The notes: generated by a model from the letters alone, not told the origin. 64,000 nucleotides of DNA from Limnobaculum allomyrinae (GCF_016649425.1 NZ_JADRCR010000011.1:1-64000); one strand, 5' to 3'; counted from the first letter of the stretch, positions 19,243 to 29,819 are shown. Translations and numbers: made by a program.

Positions 19243-19875
19243 TCAGTAAAAGCGAGAGGTGATCAGGTGTAATCCAAAACCGGCAAACAACGCCCCTGCA
19301 ATACCATCAATCCACTTAGCTGCACGTTGATAACCACGGCGCATCACCGGTAGTGCAAAGATAAAGGCAACCAACGTAAACCAAATCAGCGTTTCCACTG
19401 CGATAAGGGCAAACAATCCCCAACGTGTGCTGCTGGCAATGTCATCGCCCACAAACACGGAAAACACGCTACCAAAATAGATCAGCACTTTAGGGTTGGA
19501 GAGATTGGTAAATAATCCGCGCAGAAAAGCATGGCTATTATGAGGCGTTACTTCAGATTCAGCAGAAGCATCATGTGACTGTGGTTGAGACTTGCTAAAT
19601 GCAGAGCGCAGCAGACAAAAACCCATCCAGCACAGATAAGCACCACCGCAGATAACGATCAGACTATGCAGCCAGGCCATCTGTTGCAGTAAAATATGAA
19701 GCCCTAGCAGCGCAACAGCTGCCCATACCATAACGCCACTCATAATACCGATTGCGGCATACATTGCCTCACGTCGCGAACGGCTAACCGCCGTTTGCGA
19801 CACGAAAAAGAAGTCAGGTCCCGGTGAGGCCAGCGCCACCAACTGGACCACCGCAACGGTTAAAAATAGCGTCAT
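19243..19875 (-). CDS. rhtC: RhtC, threonine efflux protein
   Basis: LysE-superfamily exporter of threonine with six hydrophobic helices in 210 residues. The family signature SPGPDFFFVSQTAVSRSRREA is at residues 17-37; TNLSNPKVLIYFGSVFSVF and the C-terminal RRGYQRAAKWIDGIAGALFA match RhtC rather than RhtB. In E. coli recQ and rhtC are neighbours in this orientation; here a deacetylase gene lies between them and rhtB is absent. Confidence 0.92.
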   Translation of the reverse strand: MTLFLTVAVVQLVALASPGPDFFFVSQTAVSRSRREAMYAAIGIMSGVMVWAAVALLGLHILLQQMAWLHSLIVICGGAYLCWMGFCLLRSAFSKSQPQSHDASAESEVTPHNSHAFLRGLFTNLSNPKVLIYFGSVFSVFVGDDIASSTRWGLFALIAVETLIWFTLVAFIFALPVMRRGYQRAAKWIDGIAGALFAGFGLHLITSRFY

Positions 19876-19928
19876 GGAAGTTCTCTTTAATCTTCAGGAA
19901 AACGGGATGTTGGAATAACGAAACATAC

Positions 19929-19954
19929 TAGCCGTGACCATCAACCCACGGCTA
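19929..19954 (-). terminator. Possible terminator after the deacetylase gene
   Basis: TAGCCGTG and CACGGCTA pair over an 8-bp stem with a 10-nt loop, about 50 bp beyond the stop at 20002. The minus-strand trailer is only modestly T-rich. Confidence 0.4.
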
Positions 19955-20001
19955 ACAGGTAATTTATTGTACTCTTCCACACAAAAGATAACAGCCTGGC
20001 T

Positions 20002-21123
20002 TTATTGAATTTTCGTCATCTCGCCACGACGGCAATCTTGCCAGGTAACGCCTGCGTTACGCGTCAGGCTATACAGATAGTCAACGGAAGTTGGTGCTTT
20101 TGTATGTATATCATGGAAAAGAATAATACCTTTGCGCCAGAGCAACATTAATGTAAGAACACGATCGCTGGCCTGCTGAGTATTAACTTTTTGGCTCCAG
20201 TCCTGAGAATCAATATTCCATAACACTACCGGGATCCGGTATTCACGGAAAAAATCCCCACTGTCAGCCTTACGCTGACCATAAGGAGGCCGGAAGCTGG
20301 ATACATAGCTGTCGGGAATAGCTTTACTAATCAGATTTAAACTTTCCAGCACCGAATTTTGCCAGTCTGCCCAACTGGCATGCGATTTATGCTGCCAGCC
20401 ATGAGAACCTACACATTGTCCCTGATACAGCTCCATCAGTTGCTCTTTTGACTGCTGCTGTAAACGCCGTTGAAAGCTTTCTCCCAAAACGAAGAAATAA
20501 GCGTGTAGCTGATGCTGACTAAGCGTTTTTATAAGTTGGTCGGTGCTACCGTTCTCCGGGCTGGGGCCATCATCAAATGTCAAAACGAACTGGCGATCGG
20601 CAAACCCCTCTCCCGTCACTTCATTATCTGAGAAAGTCGAAATTTCACTGCTGGTTTTAGGAAACAGCGCCGCCAGCCGCAGTTGTTCCACCACATAGGT
20701 GCGATGAAAGGCCAATCTTACAGGTGATACATTAGCCTTTTGGACTAACTGACGAAACTCGTCAACACTCAACGCCTTTACAACACGCCTTTCCATATTC
20801 TGCGCAGAAGAGATATTAGCTAACTGATAATTTTTAGTCAGACGCAGCCAAAAGTGCTGGCGCACCTTCTCCATCGATTTAATATCGATCCGCTTGGCGG
20901 GCAAAGACAGCTTTTCTGGCAATTGTGATTCTGGAACGGATTCGCTTTCCAACAGTGCTTTAGCAAACGCTAAAATCTCTAACTGAGAGGCTTTGTCAAA
21001 GCTGGCGCTGTCCGTAATCTCTGCATCAGATAATTGGCTACGATCGATAACTGCCATCGACTGCGGCCCCGCCGCCATCAGGTTAAAGCTGATTAACCCA
21101 ATGAGCAAAATAAGTTTTTTCAT
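20002..21123 (-). CDS. Secreted NodB-type polysaccharide deacetylase
   Basis: Carbohydrate esterase 4 family protein, 373 residues. A Sec signal peptide covers residues 1-17 (KKLILLIGLISFNLMA, then AG), so the enzyme is periplasmic or secreted. The catalytic domain begins near residue 180: motif 1 TFDDGPS (catalytic Asp and metal Asp), motif 2 SHGWQHKSH (metal histidines), motif 3 RPPYG, motif 4 WNIDSQDW, motif 5 ILFHDIH. An uncharacterised helical region of about 160 residues precedes it. Substrate is unknown; N-acetylated glycans such as peptidoglycan or ECA are possibilities. It lies 10 bp downstream of recQ on the same strand. Confidence 0.85.
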   Translation of the reverse strand: MKKLILLIGLISFNLMAAGPQSMAVIDRSQLSDAEITDSASFDKASQLEILAFAKALLESESVPESQLPEKLSLPAKRIDIKSMEKVRQHFWLRLTKNYQLANISSAQNMERRVVKALSVDEFRQLVQKANVSPVRLAFHRTYVVEQLRLAALFPKTSSEISTFSDNEVTGEGFADRQFVLTFDDGPSPENGSTDQLIKTLSQHQLHAYFFVLGESFQRRLQQQSKEQLMELYQGQCVGSHGWQHKSHASWADWQNSVLESLNLISKAIPDSYVSSFRPPYGQRKADSGDFFREYRIPVVLWNIDSQDWSQKVNTQQASDRVLTLMLLWRKGIILFHDIHTKAPTSVDYLYSLTRNAGVTWQDCRRGEMTKIQ

Positions 21124-21133
21124 GAAAATACCT

Positions 21134-22963
21134 TTAATCAGGGCTGACTAAATGATCGCGAATGAGCGTCAGGAAGGCCTGGCCAAAACGCTCCAGCTTA
21201 CGGTAACCGACGCCATTAACCGACAATAATTCACTTTCGCGAGTTGGCTGTTGTTCTGCCATCTCCAGCAATGTTGCATCGTTAAATACCACATAGGGCG
21301 GAATATTTTCTTCATCGGCAATAGATTTACGCAGCTTCCGCAATTTAGCAAATAGCTTGCGATCGTAATTTCCGGCAAAGCTCTTGGTGGCCGCACTGCT
21401 GCGTGATTTGAGATTAAGCAGCCTTGGCACCGCCAGTTGTAATGGATGTTCCCCACGTAAAACGGGACGAGCTGCCTCGGTCAATTGAAGCGCAGAAAAC
21501 TGAGCAATATTTTGTGTCAGAAGACCCAAATGGATCAGTTGGCGCAATACGCTAATCCAGTGTTCGTGGCTCAGCTCTTTACCGATACCATATACCGGCA
21601 GCTTATCATGGCCAAACTCACGAATTCGGGTATTGTTCGCTCCACGCAAAATTTCCGCAATATAGCCAACACCAAAACGTTGACCAACCCGATAAACACA
21701 GGAAAGGGCTTTCTGTGCATCGACTAAACCATCATATTGCTTCGGTGGATCAAGGCAAATATCGCAGTTACCACAGGGCTGTTGTTTGCTTTCGCCAAAA
21801 TAATTTAGCAACACCAAGCGGCGACAGGTTTGCGCCTCAGCAAATGCATTCATCGCATTCAACTTATGGCGTTCAATATCCTGTAATGCACCCTGAGGTT
21901 TTTCATCCAGACAGCGGCGCAGCCAGGCCATATCTGCCGGATCATAAAACAGCACCGCTTCCGCCGGTAAGCCATCACGACCTGCCCGCCCGGTTTCCTG
22001 ATAGTAAGATTCAATATTGCGGGGAATATCAAAATGCACCACAAAACGCACATTGGGCTTATTGATTCCCATACCAAAGGCCACCGTCGCTACCACGATT
22101 TGTAAATCATCACGCTGGAAAGCTTCCTGCACACGTTCCCGGCTATCGTTATCCATACCGGCGTGATAAGCAGCAACGCTAAGCCCCTTCGCTTTAAGCC
22201 TGTCGGCGGCATCTTCCACTTTTTTGCGACTGTTGCAGTAAATGATGCCGCTTTTGCCGCGCTGATCCTGAACAAAACGTTGTAGCTGGTCGGTTGGCTT
22301 AAATTTTTCTATCAGGGTATAGCGGATATTAGGGCGATCAAAGCTGCTGATATGAATCAGAGGATCGCGTAAATCCAACAGGCGAATAATATCCTGACGT
22401 GTGGTTTCATCCGCCGTGGCGGTCAGCGCGATAAATGGCAGATCGGGAAAATGCTGTCGAATAGAGCCAAGAGCACGGTATTCAGGACGGAAATCGTGCC
22501 CCCATTGAGAAATACAGTGGGCCTCATCAACCGCCAGCAGTGTTGGATTCCAGCCGCTAAGCTGCTCAAGAAAGTTATCCATCATCAGCCGCTCAGGGGC
22601 AACATACAGCAGCTTAATTTGCCCGGTACGGCAGGCTGAAATCACTTCATACTGCTGTTCACGAGTTTGACTGGAGTTAAGGCAACCGGCAGAAACACCA
22701 TTGGCGCGGAGTTGATCGACCTGGTCTTTCATCAGGGAAATCAGCGGAGACACCACCAATGTCATACCGTCCAGCAACAGCGCCGGTAACTGATAACAGA
22801 GTGACTTACCACCGCCGGTTGGCATCACGACCAGACAGTCACGACCAGACACCGCTTCGCGAACAATCTCCTGCTGCCCGGGACGAAACTGATGATAGCC
22901 AAAGGTGTCACGTAATACCTGTGCGGCTAAAGGTTCTGTATTAATAACAACCGCAGTTGACAC
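21134..22963 (-). CDS. recQ: RecQ, ATP-dependent DNA helicase
   Basis: 3'-5' superfamily 2 helicase in recombination and replication-fork repair. Walker [17 protein letters not shown] is at about residues 48-63, DEAH is in [20 protein letters not shown], and motif VI is [10 protein letters not shown]. The zinc-binding cysteines of the RQC domain are visible ([13 protein letters not shown], then [11 protein letters not shown]), and an HRDC domain forms the C-terminus (about 530-605). Length 609 is typical. The start is GTG at 22963, preceded by GGGGAT. Confidence 0.96.
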   Translation of the reverse strand: MSTAVVINTEPLAAQVLRDTFGYHQFRPGQQEIVREAVSGRDCLVVMPTGGGKSLCYQLPALLLDGMTLVVSPLISLMKDQVDQLRANGVSAGCLNSSQTREQQYEVISACRTGQIKLLYVAPERLMMDNFLEQLSGWNPTLLAVDEAHCISQWGHDFRPEYRALGSIRQHFPDLPFIALTATADETTRQDIIRLLDLRDPLIHISSFDRPNIRYTLIEKFKPTDQLQRFVQDQRGKSGIIYCNSRKKVEDAADRLKAKGLSVAAYHAGMDNDSRERVQEAFQRDDLQIVVATVAFGMGINKPNVRFVVHFDIPRNIESYYQETGRAGRDGLPAEAVLFYDPADMAWLRRCLDEKPQGALQDIERHKLNAMNAFAEAQTCRRLVLLNYFGESKQQPCGNCDICLDPPKQYDGLVDAQKALSCVYRVGQRFGVGYIAEILRGANNTRIREFGHDKLPVYGIGKELSHEHWISVLRQLIHLGLLTQNIAQFSALQLTEAARPVLRGEHPLQLAVPRLLNLKSRSSAATKSFAGNYDRKLFAKLRKLRKSIADEENIPPYVVFNDATLLEMAEQQPTRESELLSVNGVGYRKLERFGQAFLTLIRDHLVSPD

Positions 22964-23304
22964 CTTAATCCCCTGTTACTTTTATTGGGGGGTATTTTAG
23001 GCTCATTCATGCCGTTTGTCGTCACTCGAAAAGGGAAAAAGGGCAGATAACTGATAAAAGGCAGAGTATCCCGCAATCTTTAATGCAAACAGGCTCTTTT
23101 TCTGCAAATTCCTCGATCTTTATCCCTATAAATTGAAGGGGTATCATCGGTAGAGTGCGTATTATCCCGCCCGATATTAATTGAGTATTTCCCGGTATTT
23201 AAAACCGGTTTATTCTATAACTTGTGTTAATTTCAGACATAAAGAAGCACTAAAATGAAGTACACTGGCAAATTCTATTTTGAGTGTTCAGTACAAGGTC
23301 TTTC
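22964..23304. other. Divergent recQ-rarD intergenic region
   Basis: About 340 bp that must hold promoters for recQ and rarD. A short dyad CCGGT-ATTTAAA-ACCGG lies near 23193-23209. No gene or RNA could be recognised. Confidence 0.55.
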
Positions 23305-24192
23305 ATGGAATCGCAGCAGACTCGTCAGGGTGTTTTATTCGCTTTAGCCGCTTACTTTATCTGGGGTATTGCTCCGGCCTACTTTAAGCTAATCGATTAT
23401 GTACCTGCCAATGAGATACTGACACATCGAATTATCTGGTCGTTTTTCTTTATGATATTGCTGATTAGCGTTAGTCGGCAGTGGAATACCGTACGCCAGG
23501 CCTGTCGTAATAAAACCAAATTATTGTTACTGGCGGTTAGCGCAATATTAATTGGTAGTAACTGGCTGACATTCATCTGGGCGGTAAATAATCACCATAT
23601 GCTGGAAGCCAGCATGGGATATTTTATTAACCCATTGGTCAACGTGTTGCTTGGCATGTTATTTCTTAGCGAACGTTTTCGTCGTATGCAATGGGTTGCG
23701 GTAGCACTGGCCTTTAGCGGCGTCGCCATCCAGCTCTGGCAGTTTGGTTCTATTCCTTATATCAGCCTGATACTGGCTTTTACTTTTGGTCTGTATGCGT
23801 TGGTACGTAAGAAAATTGGCGTCGATTCACAAACCGGTATGTTAATTGAAACACTGTGGTTACTACCAATCGCAGCTATCTATCTGTTTTTTATTGCCGA
23901 TACCACAACCAGCCACTTAAGCCAGAATACAATGACGCTAAATTTATTGTTGGTTGCTGCTGGGGTTGTTACCACGGTTCCATTGCTGTTCTTCACTGCG
24001 GCAGCAACCAAGTTGCGCCTGTCTACGCTGGGCTTTTTCCAATATATCGGCCCAACAATGATGTTTGTACTGGCGACGGTATTTTACGGTGAGACCATTG
24101 GTAAAGATAAGCTGGTTACATTTGGCTTCATTTGGGTAGCACTGATTATTTTTGTGTTTGATGCCCTGCATTACCAACGTAAATTACGTTAA
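23305..24192 (+). CDS. rarD: RarD, EamA-family permease
   Basis: Inner-membrane drug/metabolite superfamily protein associated with chloramphenicol sensitivity phenotypes; the physiological substrate is unknown. Ten hydrophobic helices. Conserved RarD segments are QTRQGVLFALAAYFIWGIAP, IWAVNNHHMLEASMGYFINP and RLSTLGFFQYIGPTMMFVLA. I start at the ATG at 23305 because AAGG is 6 nt upstream and the N-terminus then matches RarD (295 residues); an upstream GTG adds seven non-conserved residues. It overlaps the convergent abrB-family gene by 4 bp. Confidence 0.92.
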   Translation: MESQQTRQGVLFALAAYFIWGIAPAYFKLIDYVPANEILTHRIIWSFFFMILLISVSRQWNTVRQACRNKTKLLLLAVSAILIGSNWLTFIWAVNNHHMLEASMGYFINPLVNVLLGMLFLSERFRRMQWVAVALAFSGVAIQLWQFGSIPYISLILAFTFGLYALVRKKIGVDSQTGMLIETLWLLPIAAIYLFFIADTTTSHLSQNTMTLNLLLVAAGVVTTVPLLFFTAAATKLRLSTLGFFQYIGPTMMFVLATVFYGETIGKDKLVTFGFIWVALIIFVFDALHYQRKLR

Positions 24193-25250
24193 TTTTCAGC
24201 CTTTCTCGGCGCATGGCGAGAGATAAATTTCGCCATCGCCGGGCCGGTCATCAAAATACTGAATAGTCTCAGGGTTTGCATCGCCATAACGAAAGACATA
24301 TCCACCCCGCTACCGGCAGCAATGATTGCCACGGTATCTAATCCCCCAGGGCTGGTTGCCAGATAGGCGGTCAGAAAATCCATATCCAATACTTTGGTCA
24401 GCGCCAGCGCCATTAATGCACACAGTGACATCAGCGCCAGTATCGAGATAACAATTTGCGGCAGCGTTCTCAACGCCAGCAGAAAAACTGCCCGATTAAA
24501 GCGTAAGCCAACGCTCCAGCCGATAAAGGCATACGCCATCGCCAGCAGCCATTCTGGTAGTTGAATGGTTAACACATCACCCGCATGCAGCCCTGCGCCA
24601 ATCAACATCGGGAACAACATAGTACCCGACGGAAAGCGCAGGCGACGCCCTAACCAACCGGCAATAGCAGCCAAAGCCAGCGTGGCGACAAAATCCCAAC
24701 CCAGTGGAGGAAACCATATCAGCTCCTGCACAACACTCTGTGCCTCCCCTCCCATGGCAATACGCACCACCAGCGCCGCCGAACCAGCGACAAACAAAAC
24801 TCGCAGATATTGCATAAAGGCCACCAGCCTCACATCTGCTCCATACTCTTCCGACATAGCAACCATTGCCGCCGCACCACCCGGTGATGATCCCCAGGCT
24901 CCGGTGGTACCCGGCAGGTTACTAAAACGAACCAGCAGCCAGCCTGACATACCGCTGGCAAACAGCGTGGCCAACAGAATAGAAAGAACAATGGGCCAGT
25001 TTGCCGCCAGTGAGACCAAAATGGATGAAGAGAGATTTTGAGCAATCATGCAGCCAAGAATGGCCTGAGAAGAGATAAAGAAACGGTTATCAATGCGTAC
25101 TGTTGCACCAAAGAGGCTCATGGTTACGCCAACCACCATCGGCCCAAGTAACATCGCTGCAGGGATGTGAAAATGTAACATCACCAGCGATAACAACAGA
25201 GAAAGAGTTAACAATATGACCCATTGGAAAATGGGAGAGCGTTCTGCCAC
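24189..25250 (-). CDS. AbrB-family integral membrane protein
   Basis: A 353-residue membrane protein with two repeats of the AbrB duplication domain (COG3180). Each repeat ends in a glycine-rich reentrant stretch: PGTTGAWGSSPGGAAAMVAM (about 115-134) and TSPGGLDTVAIIAAGSGVDM (about 290-309). Older annotations call the family 'ammonia monooxygenase' or 'transcriptional regulator' without good cause; transport is more likely. Its stop overlaps rarD, and it is upstream-adjacent to corA on the same strand. Confidence 0.8.
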   Translation of the reverse strand: MAERSPIFQWVILLTLSLLLSLVMLHFHIPAAMLLGPMVVGVTMSLFGATVRIDNRFFISSQAILGCMIAQNLSSSILVSLAANWPIVLSILLATLFASGMSGWLLVRFSNLPGTTGAWGSSPGGAAAMVAMSEEYGADVRLVAFMQYLRVLFVAGSAALVVRIAMGGEAQSVVQELIWFPPLGWDFVATLALAAIAGWLGRRLRFPSGTMLFPMLIGAGLHAGDVLTIQLPEWLLAMAYAFIGWSVGLRFNRAVFLLALRTLPQIVISILALMSLCALMALALTKVLDMDFLTAYLATSPGGLDTVAIIAAGSGVDMSFVMAMQTLRLFSILMTGPAMAKFISRHAPRKAEN

Positions 25251-25367
25251 GGTTACATATCCTGATAGCTAGCGCAGCGGAGACAGAGCCAACAAGGGAG
25301 TTACCGCTGATTGATATAAAATGAGTATATAACAATCAGACGGTAAATCTTTGACGGAAACGGGGTA

Positions 25368-26318
25368 TCAGAGCCAATTACGACGCTTAAAGTAGAGATA
25401 AGGCGCTAACGCCGCGCACACCATCAGACCGATTGCCGCCGGATAACCAAATGACCAGTCCAGCTCTGGCATAAACTTAAAGTTCATACCGTAGCTTGAT
25501 GCCACCAGCGTTGGCGGCAGGAATACTACCGATACCACCGAGAAGATCTTGATGATGCGGCTTTGTTCGATATTAATAAAGCCCATCGCGGCCTGCATCA
25601 GGAAGTTAACCTTCTGGAACAGAGATTCATTGTGAGGCAACAGAGATTCAATATCGCGTAACACTTCACGCGCCTGATCTAATTGATTACTTGGTAACCG
25701 CGCTTTGCGCACCAGAAAATTTAACGCACGCTGGCTATCCATCAAACACAAACGCACTTTCCAGCCGGTATCTTCCAGCTCCGCCAGTGTGGACAGCGCT
25801 TCGTCATAGCCATCACCTGGATGACCTTCCATAATAATTCGGCTCAGGGCTTCCAGATCGCTGTAAATATTCTCGATTTCATCGGCTAACTGTTCAATTT
25901 TAGTCTCGAACAGATCTAACAGCAGCTCGTAAGCATTACCATCGATCATCGCCCGATTACGGGCACGCATCCGATAAAGACGGAAAGCGGGCAGATCGCG
26001 CTCACGTAGCGTAAACAAACGGCCATCACGAATAGTAAATGCCACGGTGGCGTTACCGCCGCGGTCTTCAGCATCTTCATAATAAAAGAAGGAGTGAATG
26101 TGCAGGCCATCTTCATCTTCGAAGAAACGAGCCGATGCCTCAATGTCGTCCAGTTCCGGACGCGTTGCCAGTGACTGACCCAGCTCTTCCTGAACGCGTT
26201 CCCGTTCTTCATCCTCTGGTTCCACCAGATCGACCCATACAGACGAGGCCAGATTATCGCCCTCGTCCAACTCTAAACGAGATAAGCGGCAATGATTTAG
26301 TTGAAATGCGCTTAGCAT
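25368..26318 (-). CDS. corA: CorA, magnesium/cobalt channel
   Basis: Pentameric inner-membrane Mg2+ channel, 316 residues as in E. coli. The long cytosolic N-terminal domain ([19 protein letters not shown] onward) leads to the stalk helix and two C-terminal TM helices. The signature GMNF follows the first TM helix ([13 protein letters not shown]), and the basic tail YFKRRNWL is typical. Position between uvrD and rarD matches E. coli. Confidence 0.96.
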   Translation of the reverse strand: MLSAFQLNHCRLSRLELDEGDNLASSVWVDLVEPEDEERERVQEELGQSLATRPELDDIEASARFFEDEDGLHIHSFFYYEDAEDRGGNATVAFTIRDGRLFTLRERDLPAFRLYRMRARNRAMIDGNAYELLLDLFETKIEQLADEIENIYSDLEALSRIIMEGHPGDGYDEALSTLAELEDTGWKVRLCLMDSQRALNFLVRKARLPSNQLDQAREVLRDIESLLPHNESLFQKVNFLMQAAMGFINIEQSRIIKIFSVVSVVFLPPTLVASSYGMNFKFMPELDWSFGYPAAIGLMVCAALAPYLYFKRRNWL

Positions 26319-26485
26319 AGCGTCATCCCTCTTTTACAGTGGAGATACAGACAACGCATTGAACAATCTGATCATGCTGGCAAAAGCCATATCAATCAGA
26401 CCTAGACTAGATCCAGCTCATTAGCGACGGGATAATATAAGAGGTCGCTGACAACCACGAAGGCTATCAGCAAATAGGGATAGCC

Positions 26486-26710
26486 TTAGAAGTTGAACTT
26501 AATTAAAAGATCATTGAGCCAGTATCGACTGGGAATGTCCAAAGCTGTTGCCCCCATAGGAAAATAGTGCGCGCATGTTACGCCTTCGGGAAAAACTCTG
26601 TCAACCATTGGAAAGTATTTATTGTTTATTTTCGCACCGAAAATAGCAGGTATAACAGGCACAGCCAGCTTTTCATCTATTAATTCATTATTTTTTCTGG
26701 ATTTTATAGT
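26486..26710 (-). pseudogene. Probable 3' remnant of an unknown gene
   Basis: In the 578-bp corA-uvrD gap one minus-strand frame stays open for 74 codons with protein-like composition: AVPVIPAIFGAKINN, then YFPMVDRVFPEGV, then ALDIPSRYWLNDLL. It ends at TAA (26488-26486), with a hairpin AAGGCTATC / GATAGCCTT (26460-26487) right at the stop, as at a real gene end. No start codon or ribosome site is present; the frame is closed upstream by TAA at 26713-26711. A second open stretch (about 26740-26850, ending ELFF) lies upstream in another frame. I do not recognise either. Confidence 0.35.
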
Positions 26711-26860
26711 TTAAACCAAGCTCTGAAATCAAAAGAAAAGCTCAACCGGTGGGAACAACGAACGAAAGGCGATTTTCTTACTAAAAACATCAGGGTAATG
26801 GGTAATCAACAACACAAGATCCCTATGCCAATAAATTGATAGTTATTCTAACGAGTTAAT

Positions 26861-26879
26861 CGTCGGGCCTTGCCCGACG
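26861..26879 (-). terminator. Hairpin after uvrD
   Basis: CGTCGGGC and GCCCGACG form a perfect 8-bp stem around a 3-nt loop, 18 bp past the uvrD stop. The downstream minus strand (ATTAACTCG) is a weak T-tract. Confidence 0.6.
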
Positions 26880-26896
26880 TTCTCAGAATCAGATAA

Positions 26897-29059
26897 CTAC
26901 AGAATTTCTAACCGGGCATAAGAGGCCACCAGCCACTTAATACCTTCTCCCTGAAACGCGATTTGCAGCCGGGCATGCTCACCACTGCCCTCAAGATTGA
27001 TGATCGTACCTTCACCAAACTTAGGATGACGAACCCGTTGGCCCAACTTATAACCGCTGTCATTTTGACTTATCGGCGTTCCCATTCGGCTATGACTTAC
27101 CGGGCGCGATACGCTGGCTCGCAGACGAACCTCTTCAATACAATCTTCCGGCAACTCACCCACAAAACGGGATGGGCGGTGATAAACCTCTTTACCATAT
27201 AAACGGCGGGTCTCCGCATAGGTCAGGGTTAGCTTCTGCATGGCGCGCGTGACACCCACATAGGCCAGACGGCGTTCCTCCTCCAGCCTGCCACCTTCAT
27301 CCAACGACATTTGGCTGGGGAACATTCCCTCTTCCATACCGACGATAAAGACCTGAAGGAACTCCAGACCTTTAGCTGAATGCAGGGTCATTAACTGTAC
27401 CGCATCCTGATAGGCATCCGCCTGTCCTTCTCCCGCTTCCAGCGCGGCATGGGACAAAAATGCCTGTAACGGTGTTAAATCCATATCTTCATCCTGGAAG
27501 CTGAACTGACGGGTTGCCGTCACCAGTTCTTCCAGGTTTTCTACGCGTGCCTGACCCTTTTCACCTTTTTCCTGCTCATACATCTGACGCAGACCCGAAT
27601 CGCGAATGACGCGATCGGTTTGTACATGCAGAGGCAATTCACTGGTTTCGCGGCCCAGGGCTTCAATTAATTCAATAAAACGTTGGATAGCACCCGCAGC
27701 CCGACCGGCCAGTACCTTTTCCTGTAGTAAAGCAATAGATGCCTGCCATAGCGTCATCTGACGGTCACGGGCGGCATGACGGATAACATCCAGCGAGCGA
27801 TCGCCAATACCGCGCGTTGGAGTGTTTACCACCCGCTCAAATGCAGCATCATCATTTTGATTAGCGATTAACCGCAAATAAGCCAGAGAGTCTTTAATTT
27901 CCTGACGTTCAAAGAATCGCATGCCGCCGTATATACGATAGGGCATCGATGCCTGTATTAGCGCCTCTTCCAGCACCCGCGATTGGGCGTTACTACGATA
28001 CAGGATGGCACAGTCAGTTAACGCACCGCCGCTGTCCTGAAATGCTTTAATGCGGCTGACTACAAAACGGGCTTCATCCAGTTCATTAAATGCGCAGTAA
28101 AGGGAGATCGGTTCGCCTTGTTCGCCATCCGTCCACAACTCTTTACCCAAGCGACCATCGTTATTGGCAATCAGGGCGTTAGCCGCTTTCAGAATATTGC
28201 TGGTTGAACGATAGTTTTGTTCCAGACGAACGGTTTGCGCCCCCGGAAAATCATCCAGAAAGCGCTGAATATTCTCTACCTGTGCACCACGCCAGCCATA
28301 AATCGACTGATCGTCATCACCAACAATCATCACTTTAGCGCTGTCACCCGCCAACATACGTATCCATGCGTATTGAATACGGTTGGTATCCTGAAATTCA
28401 TCCACCAGAATATTGGTGAAACGTTCACGATAATGGTTCAAGATTTGAGGCTTGTGCAGCCATAGTTCATGAGCACGTAACAGAATTTCAGCAAAATCTA
28501 CCAGGCCGGCCCGATCGCAGGCTTCCTGATAGGCCTGATAAATACGCAGCCAGGTTCCTTCCGTAACATTGCCATAAGTATCAATATGCTGTGGCCGCAG
28601 GCCATCATCTTTTTTATTGTTGATGTACCACATAGCCTGACGAGGAACCCACTGCTTCTCATCCAGGTTCATCGCCCGGATAATTCGCTTTAATAATCGC
28701 AGTTGATCTTCACTGTCCAGAATCTGGAAATCCTGTGGCAAATTAGCCTCAAGATGATGTGCCCGTAACAGGCGATGTGCGAGGCCGTGGAAGGTTCCAA
28801 TCCACATGCCACCCTGACTAGTCCCTATCAGCTGGTCGATGCGATGGCGCATCTCTGCGGCGGCTTTATTGGTAAAGGTTACCGCCATGATGGAATAAGG
28901 AGAGCAATGCTCAACAGACAGCAACCAGGCAATACGATGCACTAATACACGAGTTTTCCCACTACCTGCTCCGGCAAGCACCAACATATTGGTACGGGGA
29001 GCGGCGATAGCTTCGCGCTGTTTATCATTTAAGTTTTCTAGCAGGTAGGAAACGTCCAT
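26897..29059 (-). CDS. uvrD: UvrD, DNA helicase II
   Basis: Superfamily 1A 3'-5' helicase of nucleotide excision and mismatch repair. Walker A AGAGSGKTRVLVHR is at residues 29-42, Q-motif LNDKQREA at 10-17, Walker B VDEFQDTN, motif III DDDQSIYGWRGA, motif IV EQNYRS, motif VI VTRAMQKL. The 720 residues match the E. coli protein, including the C-terminal Tudor-like tail (GYKLGQRVRHPKFGEGTI). It follows yigB after 43 bp, as in E. coli. Confidence 0.97.
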   Translation of the reverse strand: MDVSYLLENLNDKQREAIAAPRTNMLVLAGAGSGKTRVLVHRIAWLLSVEHCSPYSIMAVTFTNKAAAEMRHRIDQLIGTSQGGMWIGTFHGLAHRLLRAHHLEANLPQDFQILDSEDQLRLLKRIIRAMNLDEKQWVPRQAMWYINNKKDDGLRPQHIDTYGNVTEGTWLRIYQAYQEACDRAGLVDFAEILLRAHELWLHKPQILNHYRERFTNILVDEFQDTNRIQYAWIRMLAGDSAKVMIVGDDDQSIYGWRGAQVENIQRFLDDFPGAQTVRLEQNYRSTSNILKAANALIANNDGRLGKELWTDGEQGEPISLYCAFNELDEARFVVSRIKAFQDSGGALTDCAILYRSNAQSRVLEEALIQASMPYRIYGGMRFFERQEIKDSLAYLRLIANQNDDAAFERVVNTPTRGIGDRSLDVIRHAARDRQMTLWQASIALLQEKVLAGRAAGAIQRFIELIEALGRETSELPLHVQTDRVIRDSGLRQMYEQEKGEKGQARVENLEELVTATRQFSFQDEDMDLTPLQAFLSHAALEAGEGQADAYQDAVQLMTLHSAKGLEFLQVFIVGMEEGMFPSQMSLDEGGRLEEERRLAYVGVTRAMQKLTLTYAETRRLYGKEVYHRPSRFVGELPEDCIEEVRLRASVSRPVSHSRMGTPISQNDSGYKLGQRVRHPKFGEGTIINLEGSGEHARLQIAFQGEGIKWLVASYARLEIL

Positions 29060-29102
29060 TATTAGGCCATATACTGTTAATTTATACAGATGAATGGATA
29101 GA

Positions 29103-29819
29103 TTATATCAATCGACACAATGATTCCAACCGGGAAATTTCAATATGGGGTAATAAACAGCCGGTTGGTTCATGCATAATGTTTCTTTCGCGATCGTTAA
29201 TCCAGCATGCCTGAAGGCCATGGCGTATTGCTCCGGCAACATCAGTAATCAAATCATCGCCTACATGTAAAATGGTTTCTGGCGCCAGTTTAAGCTGTTG
29301 GGCGGCATTCAAATACATATCGCCAAACGGCTTCGCCCGACCATCCGGCCCGGCACGTAACACCAGTTGGAAATAGTCACTCAGACCGAACATGTGCGGA
29401 TTAGCATTACCGTTGGTGACGGCTACCAGTGGATAGTGTGTCGCCAACATGCTCAATGTGGTGTGGGTGGATTGCGGCACATCAATACGGCTACGCCAGT
29501 AACTAAAGTGCTCCATGGTGAGTTCAGCCCCTTGTCGGGCATCATTATCGCTGTAGCCATGAACCTGTAAGGTGGTCTCAAACGCCCGACGACGCCATTC
29601 GCTGACATCGTGATAGATATCAGGTTCCTGCTCCAACAGTTGGTGACGGATTCGATTAAATCCCTCACGACTTAAGTCAGCAACCTGAGGAAACTGTTGT
29701 TGCATAAAGCTAACAACTTCACGTTCAGTACGCTCAATAACCGGGCGATTATCATACAGCGTATCATCAAGATCGAAGGTCAGTGCTTTGACAGGCCCCA
29801 GCGGTCGATAAAAATGCAT
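29103..29819 (-). CDS. yigB: YigB, HAD-family FMN/5-amino-6-(5-phosphoribitylamino)uracil phosphatase
   Basis: Cytosolic HAD-superfamily phosphatase linked in E. coli to riboflavin-pathway dephosphorylation and FMN hydrolysis. Motif I is FDLDDTLYDN at residues 15-24; motif II is VAVTNGNA; motif III/IV is KPFGDMYLNAA, then VGDDLITDVAGA. Length 238 is standard. The ATG overlaps the xerC stop by one base, so translation is coupled within the dapF-DUF484-xerC-yigB run. Confidence 0.93.
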   Translation of the reverse strand: MHFYRPLGPVKALTFDLDDTLYDNRPVIERTEREVVSFMQQQFPQVADLSREGFNRIRHQLLEQEPDIYHDVSEWRRRAFETTLQVHGYSDNDARQGAELTMEHFSYWRSRIDVPQSTHTTLSMLATHYPLVAVTNGNANPHMFGLSDYFQLVLRAGPDGRAKPFGDMYLNAAQQLKLAPETILHVGDDLITDVAGAIRHGLQACWINDRERNIMHEPTGCLLPHIEISRLESLCRLI

